A DNA stretch of 64,000 bases from JAEMQF01 sp963850525 (GTDB lineage: Bacteria; Pseudomonadota; Gammaproteobacteria; Burkholderiales; Burkholderiaceae_C): assembly GCA_963850525.1 (NCBI GenBank), contig CAWKLQ010000008.1:124001-188000 (forward strand), given 5' to 3'. Position 1 is the first letter of the stretch, and each line of letters starts with the position of its first letter. Shown piece by piece: positions 17,391 to 26,102 of the stretch. A program made the position numbers and the translations under genes. The notes beneath the pieces are model-generated. The model saw nothing but the letters and a program-made list of their open reading frames with translations. It ran no database searches and was not told the origin of the DNA.

Positions 17391-18317
17391 TCAACTGAGC
17401 AGGATCGCCACGCAGAGCAGCGCCGAGAACAGCACTTGGAATCTGGCTGTTCGCGCCAGCAGCGGATTGAATGCCGGGCCGGGCGTCTCGCGCCAGAACC
17501 TGCGCACCAGCGTCGCCGCCATCGGCACGCACAACAGCGGGATGAGCAGCGTGATGCCGATCGACGTGACCAGCGCGAGCGCGCCGAGCAGCACGAACGG
17601 CGCGAACATCAGCAGCGCGTATTCCCAGCGGCTGAAGCGTCGCCCCAGACACACCGCCAAGGTGCGTTTGCCGACCAACGCGTCGGGCTCGAGATCGCGA
17701 TAGTTGTTGACGACGAGCACGGCGGCTGCCGGCAGGCCAACCATCAGCGCCGCGATCAGCGCGCCAGGACTGAGCGTGAGCGCCTGCAAATAGTAGGTGC
17801 CGCCGACGGCGACCCCGCCGAAGAACAGCAAGACGATCAAGTCACCCAGCGGCGTGTACGAAATCGGCCGCGGGCCGCCGGAATACGCCATCGCCGCCGC
17901 CGCCGATGCGATGCCGGCGACGAGGATCGGCCAGCCGCCGCGCGCGACCAACATCAGGCCGAACACGGTGGCCAGCGCAAAGCAGGCGCGCGAGGCGCCC
18001 CGGACCTGGCGCGGCGCGAGCAGGCCCAGCGCCGTGGCGCGCGGCAGGCCCAGGCGGCCGGCGCGGTCGGTGCCGCGCTCGAAGTCGCTCACGTCGTTGT
18101 CCAGATTCGTCCCGAGCTGCAGCAACACGGCGCCGAGCAGCGCCAGCCACAGCACGCCCAGGTCGACGCGGCCGGTCTCGACCCAGGCCAGCGCACCGCC
18201 CACCGCCACCGGACTCACGGCGATGCTCAGCGTGTGCGGTCGCGCGGCCATCGCCCAGGCGCGCAGCGCCGTACCCGCTTTGCTGCGCGCCACGACTGCG
18301 CTGGATTGCGTTGACAT
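17391..18317 (-). CDS. menA: UbiA-family prenyltransferase, probably MenA
   Basis: MenA prenylates 1,4-dihydroxy-2-naphthoate, the step that makes demethylmenaquinone. The 308-residue protein has eight or nine hydrophobic helices and two Asp-rich motifs: NLDNDVSDFERGTDRAGR and NNYRDLEPDALVGKRTLAV. The second, with KRTLAV, is typical of MenA rather than of 4-hydroxybenzoate transferases. The ATG at 18317 was chosen because the preceding in-frame residues are polar and unlike the family. It is a separate unit upstream of and parallel to the hydrogenase operon; menaquinone could be an electron acceptor for HupC at low oxygen. UbiA remains a less likely alternative. Confidence 0.8.
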   Translation of the reverse strand: MSTQSSAVVARSKAGTALRAWAMAARPHTLSIAVSPVAVGGALAWVETGRVDLGVLWLALLGAVLLQLGTNLDNDVSDFERGTDRAGRLGLPRATALGLLAPRQVRGASRACFALATVFGLMLVARGGWPILVAGIASAAAAMAYSGGPRPISYTPLGDLIVLLFFGGVAVGGTYYLQALTLSPGALIAALMVGLPAAAVLVVNNYRDLEPDALVGKRTLAVCLGRRFSRWEYALLMFAPFVLLGALALVTSIGITLLIPLLCVPMAATLVRRFWRETPGPAFNPLLARTARFQVLFSALLCVAILLS

Positions 18318-18424
18318 GATCGCCTCTCTCCTCACCGCGCGCTTCGTCGAACCCCGAACCCGCGGCCAGTCTATGCCGCGCGGCGCGCGCCGGGAACGCG
18401 GCACCGGCGCCCAGCGCGCCGGGC

Positions 18425-18438
18425 TTGACCTGGATCAG
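18425..18438. promoter_or_regulatory. Weak FNR-like box upstream of menA
   Basis: TTGAC-CTGG-ATCAG has two deviations from TTGAT-N4-ATCAA. It shares the core CTGGATCA with the reverse strand of the box upstream of hupS. Its centre is about 114 bp upstream of the menA start. Binding is inferred only. Confidence 0.35.
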
Positions 18439-18513
18439 ACAGCGTGCGGTGCGCCGCAGTCAAATGCCGCTGGCGGGCCAACCGCCAGCCCGTGAGGCTG
18501 TGCTGCGCCGCGG

Positions 18514-20505
18514 TTACAAGGCTTCGGCGTAGGCGAGAAGCCTGTCCGAGCGGCTCGGGTGCTTCAGCTTGCGAAGCGCCTGGGCTTCGATTTGACGGAT
18601 GTGCTCACGCGTCGCATCGAACTGCTGCCCCACTTCTTCCAGCGTGTGGTCGCTGCTCATGCCGATCCCGAAACGCATGCGCAACACCTTCGCCTCACGG
18701 GCGGTGAGGCCCCCGAGCAGGTCTTCGACGACGTCGCTCAAACCGGATCGCATCGCGGCGTCCAGCGGCGCAACGCTCTGCGTGTCCTCGATCAGGTCGC
18801 CCAACGTCGTGTCGCCCTCGTCGCCGACCGGCAATTCCAGCGAGATCGGTTCCCTGGCGATCTTCATGATCTGGCGCACCTTGGCTTCGGGCAGCTCCAG
18901 CTTCAGCGCCAGCGTCGCGGCGTCGGGCTCGAATCCGAACTCCTGCAGGTGCGCCCGGCTCACCCGGTTCATCTTGTTGACCGACTCGAGCATGTGCACA
19001 GGAACGCGGATCGTGCGCGCCTGGTCGGCGATCGCGCGGGTGATGGCCTGGCGGATCCACCAGGTCGCGTACGTGGAAAACTTGAAGCCGCGCCGGTACT
19101 CGAACTTCTCCACCGCTTTCATGAGCCCGACATTGCCCTCCTGGATCAGGTCGAGGAAGGGCATGCCGCGGTTCGTGTATTTCTTGGCGATCGAGATCAC
19201 CAGGCGCAGGTTCGCCTCGATCAGTTCCTTCTTCGCGTCGCGTGAGGAACGCTCGCCCTCGTTCATTCTCTGGCCGATCGCCTTCAGGGCGTCGAGCGGG
19301 ATCACGGCCTTCGCCTGCAGGTCGACCAGCTTGCTCTGCAGCTCCTGAATGGCCGCCACATTGCGGCCCAGCGCGGCGCTGTAGGGCCGACCCGCGTTCA
19401 CTTCGGCATTCACCCAACCCAGGTTCAGCGCGTGGGGCGGAAACTGCTCGATGAAACGCTGCTGCGGCATGCCGCACTTGTCGACGACGATTCGGCGGAT
19501 ATCGCGTTCGATGCGGCGAACCTCGTCGACTTGCGAATGCAGCAGGGTGCACAGCGTGGCGATCGTCTTGACGCCGAACCGCACGGTCATCAGCTGCTCG
19601 CTGAGCGCACGCTGGGCCTTGCGATACGCGGCCGATGCGTAGCCGCTCTTCTCGAAGGCCTCGCGCAACTTGTCGAAGCCGATCCGCATGGATGCGAACC
19701 GGGCCAGTGCCTCGACCCGCATCTCCTCGAGCCGCCGCGTCATGGCCCGGCTGCCGGCAGCGGCGTCGTCGTTGTCGTCGTCGTCGTTGTCGTCGAAGGA
19801 GTCGACGTCTTCTTCGGCCACGTAGTCGTCGGCCTCGCCGGCGCTGACGAAACCGTCGACGACTGCGGAGATTGCCGTCTCCCCGGTGTCGATCTTGCGC
19901 GCGAGCGCGAGGACTTCGGCCAGGATTGCCGGCGAGGCCGAGATCGCCAGCACACACGCCTGCAGACCGGCTTCGATTCGCTTGGCGATTTCAATCTCGC
20001 CCTCACGCGTCAGCAGCTCGAACGAGCCCATGTCGCGCATGTACATGCGCACGGGGTCAGTGGTGCGGCCGAACTCGGAGTCGACGCTGGACAGCGCCGC
20101 CTGCGCCGCCTCCTCGGCATCTTCATTGGTGGGCGTCACGCCTGCGCCGCCCCCCACCAGAAGCGTCACCGCATCGGGCATCTGCTCGTAGACGGCAATG
20201 CCGATGTCCGCCAGCATCATCGCGATCGCGTCGAGTGCCTCGGCGTCGACCAGCTTCTCGGGCAGATGGTCGCTGATCTCCTGTTGCGTCAGGAATCCCC
20301 GTGTCTTGCCCATCTTGACGAGCGTCGTCAATTCGCTGCGGCGCTTCTCGGCCTCTTCTTCGGTGATCGTGGTCGTATCCAGGCCGAATTCGCGGATCAG
20401 CGCGCGTTCCTTGGACTTGGGCACTTTCATGCGCAGGGGCTTGGCGACGGGCTTCGAAGCGGCGGCGGTGCGTGGGGCGGGGTGAGCGGTCTTCTTTGTG
20501 GTCAT
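18514..20505 (-). CDS. rpoD: RpoD-type sigma-70 factor (short, divergent form)
   Basis: This is a primary-type sigma factor of 663 residues. Region 1.1 is present (SKERALIREFGLDTTTI). An acidic insertion follows in the non-conserved region (SFDDNDDDDNDD, encoded by GTC-rich repeats). Region 2 (NLRLVISIAKKYTNRGMPFLDLIQEGN, FSTYATWWIRQAITRAI), region 3 and region 4.2 (TLEEVGQQFDATREHIRQIEAQALRKL) are also present. In region 4.2 the usual TRERIRQIEAK reads TREHIRQIEAQ, an Arg-to-His change in the -35 recognition helix. The N-terminus is also shorter than my recollection of beta-proteobacterial RpoD. It may be a second, specialised RpoD rather than the housekeeping one. ATG 20505 has AGGA upstream; a stronger AGGAGGAAG precedes an out-of-frame ATG 22 bp earlier. 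Confidence 0.93.
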   Translation of the reverse strand: MTTKKTAHPAPRTAAASKPVAKPLRMKVPKSKERALIREFGLDTTTITEEEAEKRRSELTTLVKMGKTRGFLTQQEISDHLPEKLVDAEALDAIAMMLADIGIAVYEQMPDAVTLLVGGGAGVTPTNEDAEEAAQAALSSVDSEFGRTTDPVRMYMRDMGSFELLTREGEIEIAKRIEAGLQACVLAISASPAILAEVLALARKIDTGETAISAVVDGFVSAGEADDYVAEEDVDSFDDNDDDDNDDAAAGSRAMTRRLEEMRVEALARFASMRIGFDKLREAFEKSGYASAAYRKAQRALSEQLMTVRFGVKTIATLCTLLHSQVDEVRRIERDIRRIVVDKCGMPQQRFIEQFPPHALNLGWVNAEVNAGRPYSAALGRNVAAIQELQSKLVDLQAKAVIPLDALKAIGQRMNEGERSSRDAKKELIEANLRLVISIAKKYTNRGMPFLDLIQEGNVGLMKAVEKFEYRRGFKFSTYATWWIRQAITRAIADQARTIRVPVHMLESVNKMNRVSRAHLQEFGFEPDAATLALKLELPEAKVRQIMKIAREPISLELPVGDEGDTTLGDLIEDTQSVAPLDAAMRSGLSDVVEDLLGGLTAREAKVLRMRFGIGMSSDHTLEEVGQQFDATREHIRQIEAQALRKLKHPSRSDRLLAYAEAL

Positions 20506-20653
20506 TCAAGTCCTGGCGGGGTGACATCGGGGAAAACTTCCTCCTATCTTGGGGCCACCTGCCAGATTGAAAGGTTGGAGGTGCGCGGGCACGGCTGCGG
20601 GACTTGAAATCCTGATGGCATATGTCGCACGCGCGCACCATGGCCCCGACAAG

Positions 20654-23600
20654 TCAAGGCCGTGCATGCGTCGAGCCAAAATCTGCCGCGAGCTGGCTGC
20701 AACGTGCCGCATCGATCGCATGACCCGCCTCGTGAAATCGCTCTGCCGCAGCGGCAAACCGGGAGGCGGCGAACTCTGTTTCCTCGCCGGTCGCGACCGC
20801 CAGATGGCCTCGCACTTCATCGAGCGCGGCATACCATGCCGGCAAACGCATCACCACGTTGGCGAGGTAGGCCGTCTGGCCCTCGTACAGGTGCGCCAGA
20901 TCGAGGCGCCGCGCGCGGGCCGCGGCGATCGCCGCCGGCACGGCGAATGTGATGCGGCAGCCGGGGCAGGTTTCCAGCGGCCCGCGCACGGCCTCGCGCG
21001 CATCTTCGAGCGCGTGCAGGGCGGCGGCTGGGTTGCCGGCGAGCTGGATGCGTGTGCCGTAGATGCGGTCCAGCAGATGAAAGCCAACGTCGGTCTGGCG
21101 CGCGATGTCCAGGGCCTCATCGAGCACGACGCGGGCGTCGTCGAGCCGACCCCTGTGCATCGCCACCTCCGCGAGCCGCTGCAGCGAGAAGGCCTCGCCG
21201 GTGGCAGCGCCGATGACGCGGTGCAGGCGCGCCCCGAGCGTCAGGTGTTCCTCGGCTGCCGGCAGATCGCCGGACAGCAGCTCGGCCTCGCCGCGGATGG
21301 TGACGCCAAACGCGTGGCCGCGTGCTGAACCGATGCGCTGCGCCTCGGTCGCCAAGGCCTGCGCGAAGGCGATCACCTCCGGATACGGGCGCGCGCCGTA
21401 GAGGAAGCGCTGCGCAATGCAGAGCTGCCCATCGAACACGCGCGCCGCCAGGTGCGGCACGTGGCTCGTCTCCTGCAGGTCGGCCCACACGCTGCGATGC
21501 AGCTCACCGCGTGCATGCGCGGCCGCCGCCTGCGCCCAGGAGGCCACCACGAGGGCTGCGGCGTCGCCGCTCTGCAGCGCAAGTCGGCGTGCCTCGGCCG
21601 CCTTCAGCGTGCCCATCGCGGGATCGGCGGCGCCGAGGGCCGCGGCGCCGCTGTAGGTCAGGGCCTCGCAAAGGCGTCCTTCCACCATGGTCGGCTGCAC
21701 ACCCACGAGCGTCTCCAGCGCACCCTTGGGGTCGCCCAGCTTGATCTGCGCCAGCGCGGCCTTGGCGCGCAGGTCATGCGACAGCGGCTCGCCCGCGGCG
21801 TCGGCCGCCGCGCGATACGCCGCCACCGCAGCCGGTTCGCCCATCGCGTCCAGCGCCTCGGCACGCAGGCGCAGCGCCTCGTTGTGATCCGCCTGAAAGG
21901 CGAGCACGGGTTCGAGATGCCGCAGCGCGTCGCTGAAAGCGGCCAGGCGCATCGCGTCGCGCGCCGCGGCCAGCAGCCAAGGCAGCGCCTCGCGCAGGCT
22001 GCCCCCTTCCAGCCAGTGACGCGCCACGATGGCCGGCGCGGCCTCGAACTCGGCCAGACGCTGCGCGGCCTGGCGATGCATTTTCAGCCGATGGTGCGGC
22101 GCAATCTGATCGATCAACGCCTGGCGCACGAGTTCGTGCCGGAAGCGGAATCGCGCGCCGGCCAGGACCAGCACGTCCGCAGCCAGCGCCGCGTCGAGCA
22201 CCGCGAAGGCGTGTGCCTGGGCGTCCGGCGCGAGCGCCGCCGCTGTGGTGGCGTCGAACTCGTCGCTGGCCAGCGCCATCCACTTCAGCACCGTCAGCGC
22301 CTCGTCGGGCATGTCGCAGAGGCGCGAGGTGATGGCCTCGGCCGCGCTGGCGGGCAAGCGCGGGTCGGCTGTCGTCCCGGCGCTCATCCCGGCGCAGCGC
22401 GCGAGTTCGATCGCGGCGAAGGGATTGCCCTCGGCGACACGCACGATGTGAGACAGCAGAGCATCTGCAAGCGGCCGGGAGGAAGTCAGTGCCACCAGTC
22501 GGCGGGTCTCGTCGTCGGCCAGCGGCTCGAGGTCCATGGCCCGAGCGACGCCACTGCCAATCAGCCGTGACAGCCCGCGCCCGAGGGTCGACTCTTGGGC
22601 CGGCGCACGGGTGGCCAGGACCACACACACCGGCGGCCCGGCGGCCACCAGGTGCATCAGCACATCGACATCGGCGTCGTCGATCAGGTGCGCATCGTCG
22701 ACCTGCAGCATGATGTCGCCGCCACCCGAGGCTGCCAGCAGCAGCCGCCGAATCGCGCCGATCACCTGGTGGCGACCCAGCGGACCGTGCAAGGCGGCAG
22801 CGGGTGCTGCGAGTGGGCTCAGCAGGGCCAATACCGAGCGTGCGGGGGCGCCTACACGATCGAGCAAGCCGCGGTCGGCGAGGATGAGGCGCTCGGACAG
22901 TGCCGCCATCACCCCGTAGGAGCGGCCCGGCTGCGCGGCGCCGACGCGCGCGACCGTCCACCCCCGCTCACACGCCAGTGCATCGAGTTCGCGGCAGAAC
23001 GCGGTCTTGCCGATGCCGGCGGGGCCCCGCAGCACAATGCCCGCGGGGCGCTCCCTGGGGGCCATGGCGAGCCACGCCGCTACCTGCGCCCGCGCCATGT
23101 CTCTTCCGACGAAGGCCGTACCTGCGTGCTGAAGGCCAGCCACGCAGCGCTCGTAAACCGCCTCGGTCTCGCGGCCGGGCGCGACGCCGAGTTCGTCCTG
23201 CAATGCGGCGCGCAGATGGGCATACCAACGGATCGCCGCCGCCCGGTTGCCGGCCGCAAGCTCCAGCGCCATCAACTCGCGATGCGCGGGTTCGTCGGTG
23301 GCTTCGTCCTGGGCCAACCTTTCCCACTGGCGACTGGCGCGCAGCAAATCGATGAAGCGTGCGCGCAGCCGTTCCCGTGCCGGCTCGGTCCATGCCTCGT
23401 AGCGCGAGCCGGGCAGAAGGTCTCCCGCGTAGCCGCTCGCGGATTGCGCGCAGGCCACCGGGTCGAGGCTGGCCAGCGCGGCCTGCGCATGAGAATCGAA
23501 GGCGTCGGCGTCGACCGTGACAGTGCGACCGGGCCAGAGCGTGACCTCGCCCCCTTGCAGCACCACGCCGTCGTGCCGGCCGAGCGCCTGCCGTGCGTGA

Positions 23601-23863
23601 TGCGCCGCCTTGCGCAAGTTGGCTGCTCCGGCCTCGGGGCCCAGTTGCGGCCACAGGGCGTCGATGACCTCCTCGCGCGTCAGCCGGTGCCTCGGTTGGA
23701 GACTCAGCAACTGGACCAGATGGGCTGCGCGAAGGCTGAGCCAGCGCTCGGCTTCCAGCGCGGTGCCGTCGATGGCTGCCGAGAACTGGCCGAGCAGGCG
23801 CACCTCGAGGTGTTCTCGCAAATCGGAACCAAGGGAACGGGGGGGATCGGACATAGCGGACAA
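20654..23863 (-). CDS. BTAD-domain (SARP/AfsR-like) transcriptional regulator with AAA ATPase
   Basis: This is a 1069-residue regulator. Residues ~20-110 form an OmpR-like winged helix (REEVIDALWPQLGPEAGAANLRK). Residues ~118-245 form a bacterial transcriptional activator domain (VTVDADAFD...ELGVAPGRETEAVYERC). An ATPase domain follows with Walker A GPAGIGKT (280-287) and Walker B-like IMLQVDDAHL. The C-terminal half is a long helical repeat region (TPR-like). Such proteins sense a signal through the ATPase/TPR part and bind direct repeats. It diverges from the small protein plus truncated haemoglobin genes across a 124-bp spacer, so these are likely targets. rpoD follows 148 bp downstream on the same strand. 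Confidence 0.88.
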   Translation of the reverse strand: MSAMSDPPRSLGSDLREHLEVRLLGQFSAAIDGTALEAERWLSLRAAHLVQLLSLQPRHRLTREEVIDALWPQLGPEAGAANLRKAAHHARQALGRHDGVVLQGGEVTLWPGRTVTVDADAFDSHAQAALASLDPVACAQSASGYAGDLLPGSRYEAWTEPARERLRARFIDLLRASRQWERLAQDEATDEPAHRELMALELAAGNRAAAIRWYAHLRAALQDELGVAPGRETEAVYERCVAGLQHAGTAFVGRDMARAQVAAWLAMAPRERPAGIVLRGPAGIGKTAFCRELDALACERGWTVARVGAAQPGRSYGVMAALSERLILADRGLLDRVGAPARSVLALLSPLAAPAAALHGPLGRHQVIGAIRRLLLAASGGGDIMLQVDDAHLIDDADVDVLMHLVAAGPPVCVVLATRAPAQESTLGRGLSRLIGSGVARAMDLEPLADDETRRLVALTSSRPLADALLSHIVRVAEGNPFAAIELARCAGMSAGTTADPRLPASAAEAITSRLCDMPDEALTVLKWMALASDEFDATTAAALAPDAQAHAFAVLDAALAADVLVLAGARFRFRHELVRQALIDQIAPHHRLKMHRQAAQRLAEFEAAPAIVARHWLEGGSLREALPWLLAAARDAMRLAAFSDALRHLEPVLAFQADHNEALRLRAEALDAMGEPAAVAAYRAAADAAGEPLSHDLRAKAALAQIKLGDPKGALETLVGVQPTMVEGRLCEALTYSGAAALGAADPAMGTLKAAEARRLALQSGDAAALVVASWAQAAAAHARGELHRSVWADLQETSHVPHLAARVFDGQLCIAQRFLYGARPYPEVIAFAQALATEAQRIGSARGHAFGVTIRGEAELLSGDLPAAEEHLTLGARLHRVIGAATGEAFSLQRLAEVAMHRGRLDDARVVLDEALDIARQTDVGFHLLDRIYGTRIQLAGNPAAALHALEDAREAVRGPLETCPGCRITFAVPAAIAAARARRLDLAHLYEGQTAYLANVVMRLPAWYAALDEVRGHLAVATGEETEFAASRFAAAAERFHEAGHAIDAARCSQLAADFGSTHARP

Positions 23864-23905
23864 GTGTGCGCCCGCCGGCTGGCCTGCACAACCACCCCAG
23901 CCACC

Positions 23906-23923
23906 AGGAACGTTTCAGGAACG
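23906..23923. promoter_or_regulatory. Heptamer direct repeat with 11-bp period (candidate SARP/BTAD operator)
   Basis: AGGAACG at 23906-23912 is repeated exactly at 23917-23923, a start-to-start spacing of 11 bp with a 4-bp spacer. SARP-family winged helices typically bind heptamer direct repeats with this one-helical-turn period. It lies in the divergent spacer between the BTAD regulator and the small-protein/haemoglobin unit, 64 bp upstream of the latter's ATG. Repeat seen; operator role inferred. Confidence 0.5.
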
Positions 23924-23987
23924 GCGCTTTGCGAAGCTGCGCCTGCGCCGGCTCATTCATGCCTGCGACCATCCAAAGGAGTACCTC

Positions 23988-24194
23988 ATGACGCCGCAAA
24001 AAACGACGCTAGCCATTCCCGACTGCGCACCCGCGACGCTGACCTTGCCGGACCCGCTGACGCTCGACTCGATCGGCCGAATCGAAGAAGCGATCGGAAG
24101 CCTGTTCCGCATGTTCCGCAAGGACCTGCGCGGCAGCGCCGAAGGCGATCCAGGTGCAATCGAGTACGACTCGTGGTCCATCAATCTTCACTGA
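23988..24194 (+). CDS. Unrecognised 68-aa protein upstream of truncated haemoglobin
   Basis: The start ATG at 23988 has AAAGGAG seven bases upstream, a strong ribosome site. The 68-residue product (MTPQKTTLAIPDCAPATLTL...) has one Cys, two Pro-containing strand-like segments and an amphipathic helix SIGRIEEAIGSLFRMFRKDL. It ends EYDSWSINLH. There is no signal peptide or membrane segment. It is 15 bp upstream of the haemoglobin gene and surely co-transcribed. I do not recognise the family; a partner of the haemoglobin or a peptide signal for the BTAD regulator are guesses. Confidence 0.7.
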   Translation: MTPQKTTLAIPDCAPATLTLPDPLTLDSIGRIEEAIGSLFRMFRKDLRGSAEGDPGAIEYDSWSINLH

Positions 24195-24209
24195 GCGCAG
24201 GAGCTCCCC

Positions 24210-24569
24210 ATGTCTGATTCCCTCTATCAGCGACTCGGCGGTGCCGAGCGCATCGCGGCCGTCGTCGACGACGCGCTCGATCGCCATGCGGTCAACCCGC
24301 TGCTGGCGCCGCGCTTTCGCGGCAAGGACCTGCCGCGCCTGAAGCAACTCGGCACGCAGTTCTTTTGCGCAGGATCCGGCGGCCCGCAGAAATACGAAGG
24401 CCGTGACATGCGAACCACGCACGCCGGCCTGAATGCCAACGAGCAGGAACTGGTCGCCGCGATCGACGACTTCGTCGCGGCGATGCAGGGCCAGGGAATC
24501 GGCGCGGCGGAGGTCAACGAGGTGGTGGCGATCCTCTACTCGTTCAAGGGCGAGGTTCTGCGGATGTGA
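24210..24569 (+). CDS. glbN: Group 1 truncated haemoglobin
   Basis: Two-over-two haemoglobins bind O2 or NO, often in NO detoxification. The 119-residue protein starts SLYQRLGGAERIAAVVDDAL, the group 1 N-terminus. It continues with QLGTQFFCAGSGGPQKYEGRDM and MRTTHAGLNANEQEL, where His71 is the proximal heme ligand. Tyr/Phe residues expected in the distal pocket are present in helix B-like positions only in part, so ligand behaviour is uncertain. GAGCTCC before the ATG at 24210 is a weak ribosome site. It forms a two-gene unit with the 68-aa protein. Confidence 0.92.
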   Translation: MSDSLYQRLGGAERIAAVVDDALDRHAVNPLLAPRFRGKDLPRLKQLGTQFFCAGSGGPQKYEGRDMRTTHAGLNANEQELVAAIDDFVAAMQGQGIGAAEVNEVVAILYSFKGEVLRM

Positions 24570-24655
24570 GCTGGGACGCTGCGCCAGCGCGGCCATGACG
24601 GCATCTTGGGTCGCCGTCTGAGATGGGGTTCTGGGGCCCCGGCCCCACTCGCGCC

Positions 24656-25114
24656 TCAAGGCTTGGCGACGCCCTTGAACCAATGCTCGAGCGGCTCGGG
24701 GTTCGGGCGATACCAGGCGGGTTTGCGGTAGTGGACGAACGTGCCCTCGATGACCGAGCCCGTGACGACGCCGCGCCAGACCAACCGGCCGTCACTGTCG
24801 CTGCGAGTCTCGGTCTCGAACTGGATCGCGTCCCCTTGCTGGACGGCGACGACGATGCCTTTGTTGAAACCCCATTGGTCGCACATGCTCGAATGAAAGG
24901 TGCCACCGGCAAAGGTGATGATGTCGCCTTTCTCATCGGCGGCTTTGCCCTTGGGGCCGGCATCGGCGATGAACACCTTGCCCTCCAGGCCTGCCGACTG
25001 CGCGGCTGCGTTCAGGCTGCCCAGTACGCAAAGTGCTGCCAACGCCAATGCGAGCACTGATGTGCGGCAACTGTGCAGCATGCAGGTCACCTCGCACCGG
25101 CGCGTCGAGTCCAT
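24656..25114 (-). CDS. Secreted protein of unknown function
   Basis: This 152-residue protein begins at ATG 25114, preceded by AAGGAG. MDSTRRCEVTCMLHSCRTSV leads into a hydrophobic signal segment (LALALAALCVLGSLNAAAQS) with a likely cut after AAA. The mature part (GLEGKVFIADAGPKGKAADEKGDII, HSSMCDQWGFNKGIV, WYRPNPEPLEHWFKG) looks like a small beta-rich periplasmic domain. I do not recognise the family. It is convergent with the haemoglobin gene and divergent from the LuxR regulator. Confidence 0.7.
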   Translation of the reverse strand: MDSTRRCEVTCMLHSCRTSVLALALAALCVLGSLNAAAQSAGLEGKVFIADAGPKGKAADEKGDIITFAGGTFHSSMCDQWGFNKGIVVAVQQGDAIQFETETRSDSDGRLVWRGVVTGSVIEGTFVHYRKPAWYRPNPEPLEHWFKGVAKP

Positions 25115-25213
25115 CGTCGATCTCCTTGCAGTCCTATACTGGCTTTGTACGCATCGCGCCACACTAAATCCATGCGCAAGATTGCGTACCGGACCTGGAA
25201 AGGATCGGTCATC

Positions 25214-26008
25214 ATGGCCAGCCCGCGGCCGGAACTGCTGCGAACCCGCGACCTTCGCGCCGCATTGATGGGGCTGGGGGACATCGCGGATGGGGCCAGC
25301 ACCGGCGCGCGCTTCGCAATGCATGGTGTGCAAGTGTTGTCGCGCCTGGTACCCAACGCGCTGACGACACTGTCGTGCTGCGATCTGCACAGTTCAGTGC
25401 GCGTTGTCTTCGGCGTAGCAGCGGGAGCGGTGGGCGCCGATGCGCGGGCTGCGTTCGACCGCCACTTTCACGAGCACCCGCTGGTGCGATATCACGCCGT
25501 CGAGCGCGGTGCCTATGCGCATCGCATCAGCGATTCGCTGTCCCAGTCGCGCTTTCGCGAGACCGCCCTCTTCAACGATTACTACCGCCGTGTCGGTCTG
25601 AGCCACGCCCTGGCGCTGCCGATTCGCATGAACGGGCGGGAACTGGTGAGCTTCGTGCTGAACCGCGACGGCATGGACTTTGACGATCGCGAACTGGCTC
25701 TGCTGGACTGCCTGCGTCGGCCGCTGGCCAGGTTATTCGACCGCGTGCAGGCAGCCGAACGGCCCAGCGTCGAATTCGATGAAGCCAGGCTGGCACGAAT
25801 GGGCCTGAAGCGGCGCGAGGTTGAGGTGATGCATTGGGTGGCCGCAGGCAAGACCGACAAAGACGCGGCCGCACTGCTGGGCCTGAGCCCGCGCACGGTG
25901 CACAAGCACTTGCAGAATATCTACGCCAAGCTCGGCGTCGAAACGCGCACTGCCGCAGTCATGCGCGCACTGGGTTCGTCATCGGGCTCTCGATCGATGT
26001 GCGGTTGA
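25214..26008 (+). CDS. LuxR-family transcriptional regulator
   Basis: The 264-residue protein has an N-terminal sensor-like part (about 1-185; ARFAMHGVQVLSRLVPNAL, ETALFNDYYRRVGLSHALALPI) resembling GAF/autoinducer domains. The C-terminus is a LuxR helix-turn-helix (MGLKRREVEVMHWVAAGKTDKDAAALLGLSPRTVHKHLQNIYAKLGVETRTAA). I chose ATG 25214, which has AAGGA ten bases upstream; ATG 25172 lacks a ribosome site but is in frame. No luxI-like gene is nearby. It is divergent from the secreted unknown protein, a possible target. Confidence 0.8.
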   Translation: MASPRPELLRTRDLRAALMGLGDIADGASTGARFAMHGVQVLSRLVPNALTTLSCCDLHSSVRVVFGVAAGAVGADARAAFDRHFHEHPLVRYHAVERGAYAHRISDSLSQSRFRETALFNDYYRRVGLSHALALPIRMNGRELVSFVLNRDGMDFDDRELALLDCLRRPLARLFDRVQAAERPSVEFDEARLARMGLKRREVEVMHWVAAGKTDKDAAALLGLSPRTVHKHLQNIYAKLGVETRTAAVMRALGSSSGSRSMCG

Positions 26009-26102
26009 CGGCCGCCGATCGCTCGCGGCGTGAGGCGCAGCGTCAGAAGGTCGGCCTCGCGGCGCTTCGGAAGTCTTTCGAGCAATTGCCGCCCGGGCAC
26101 AC

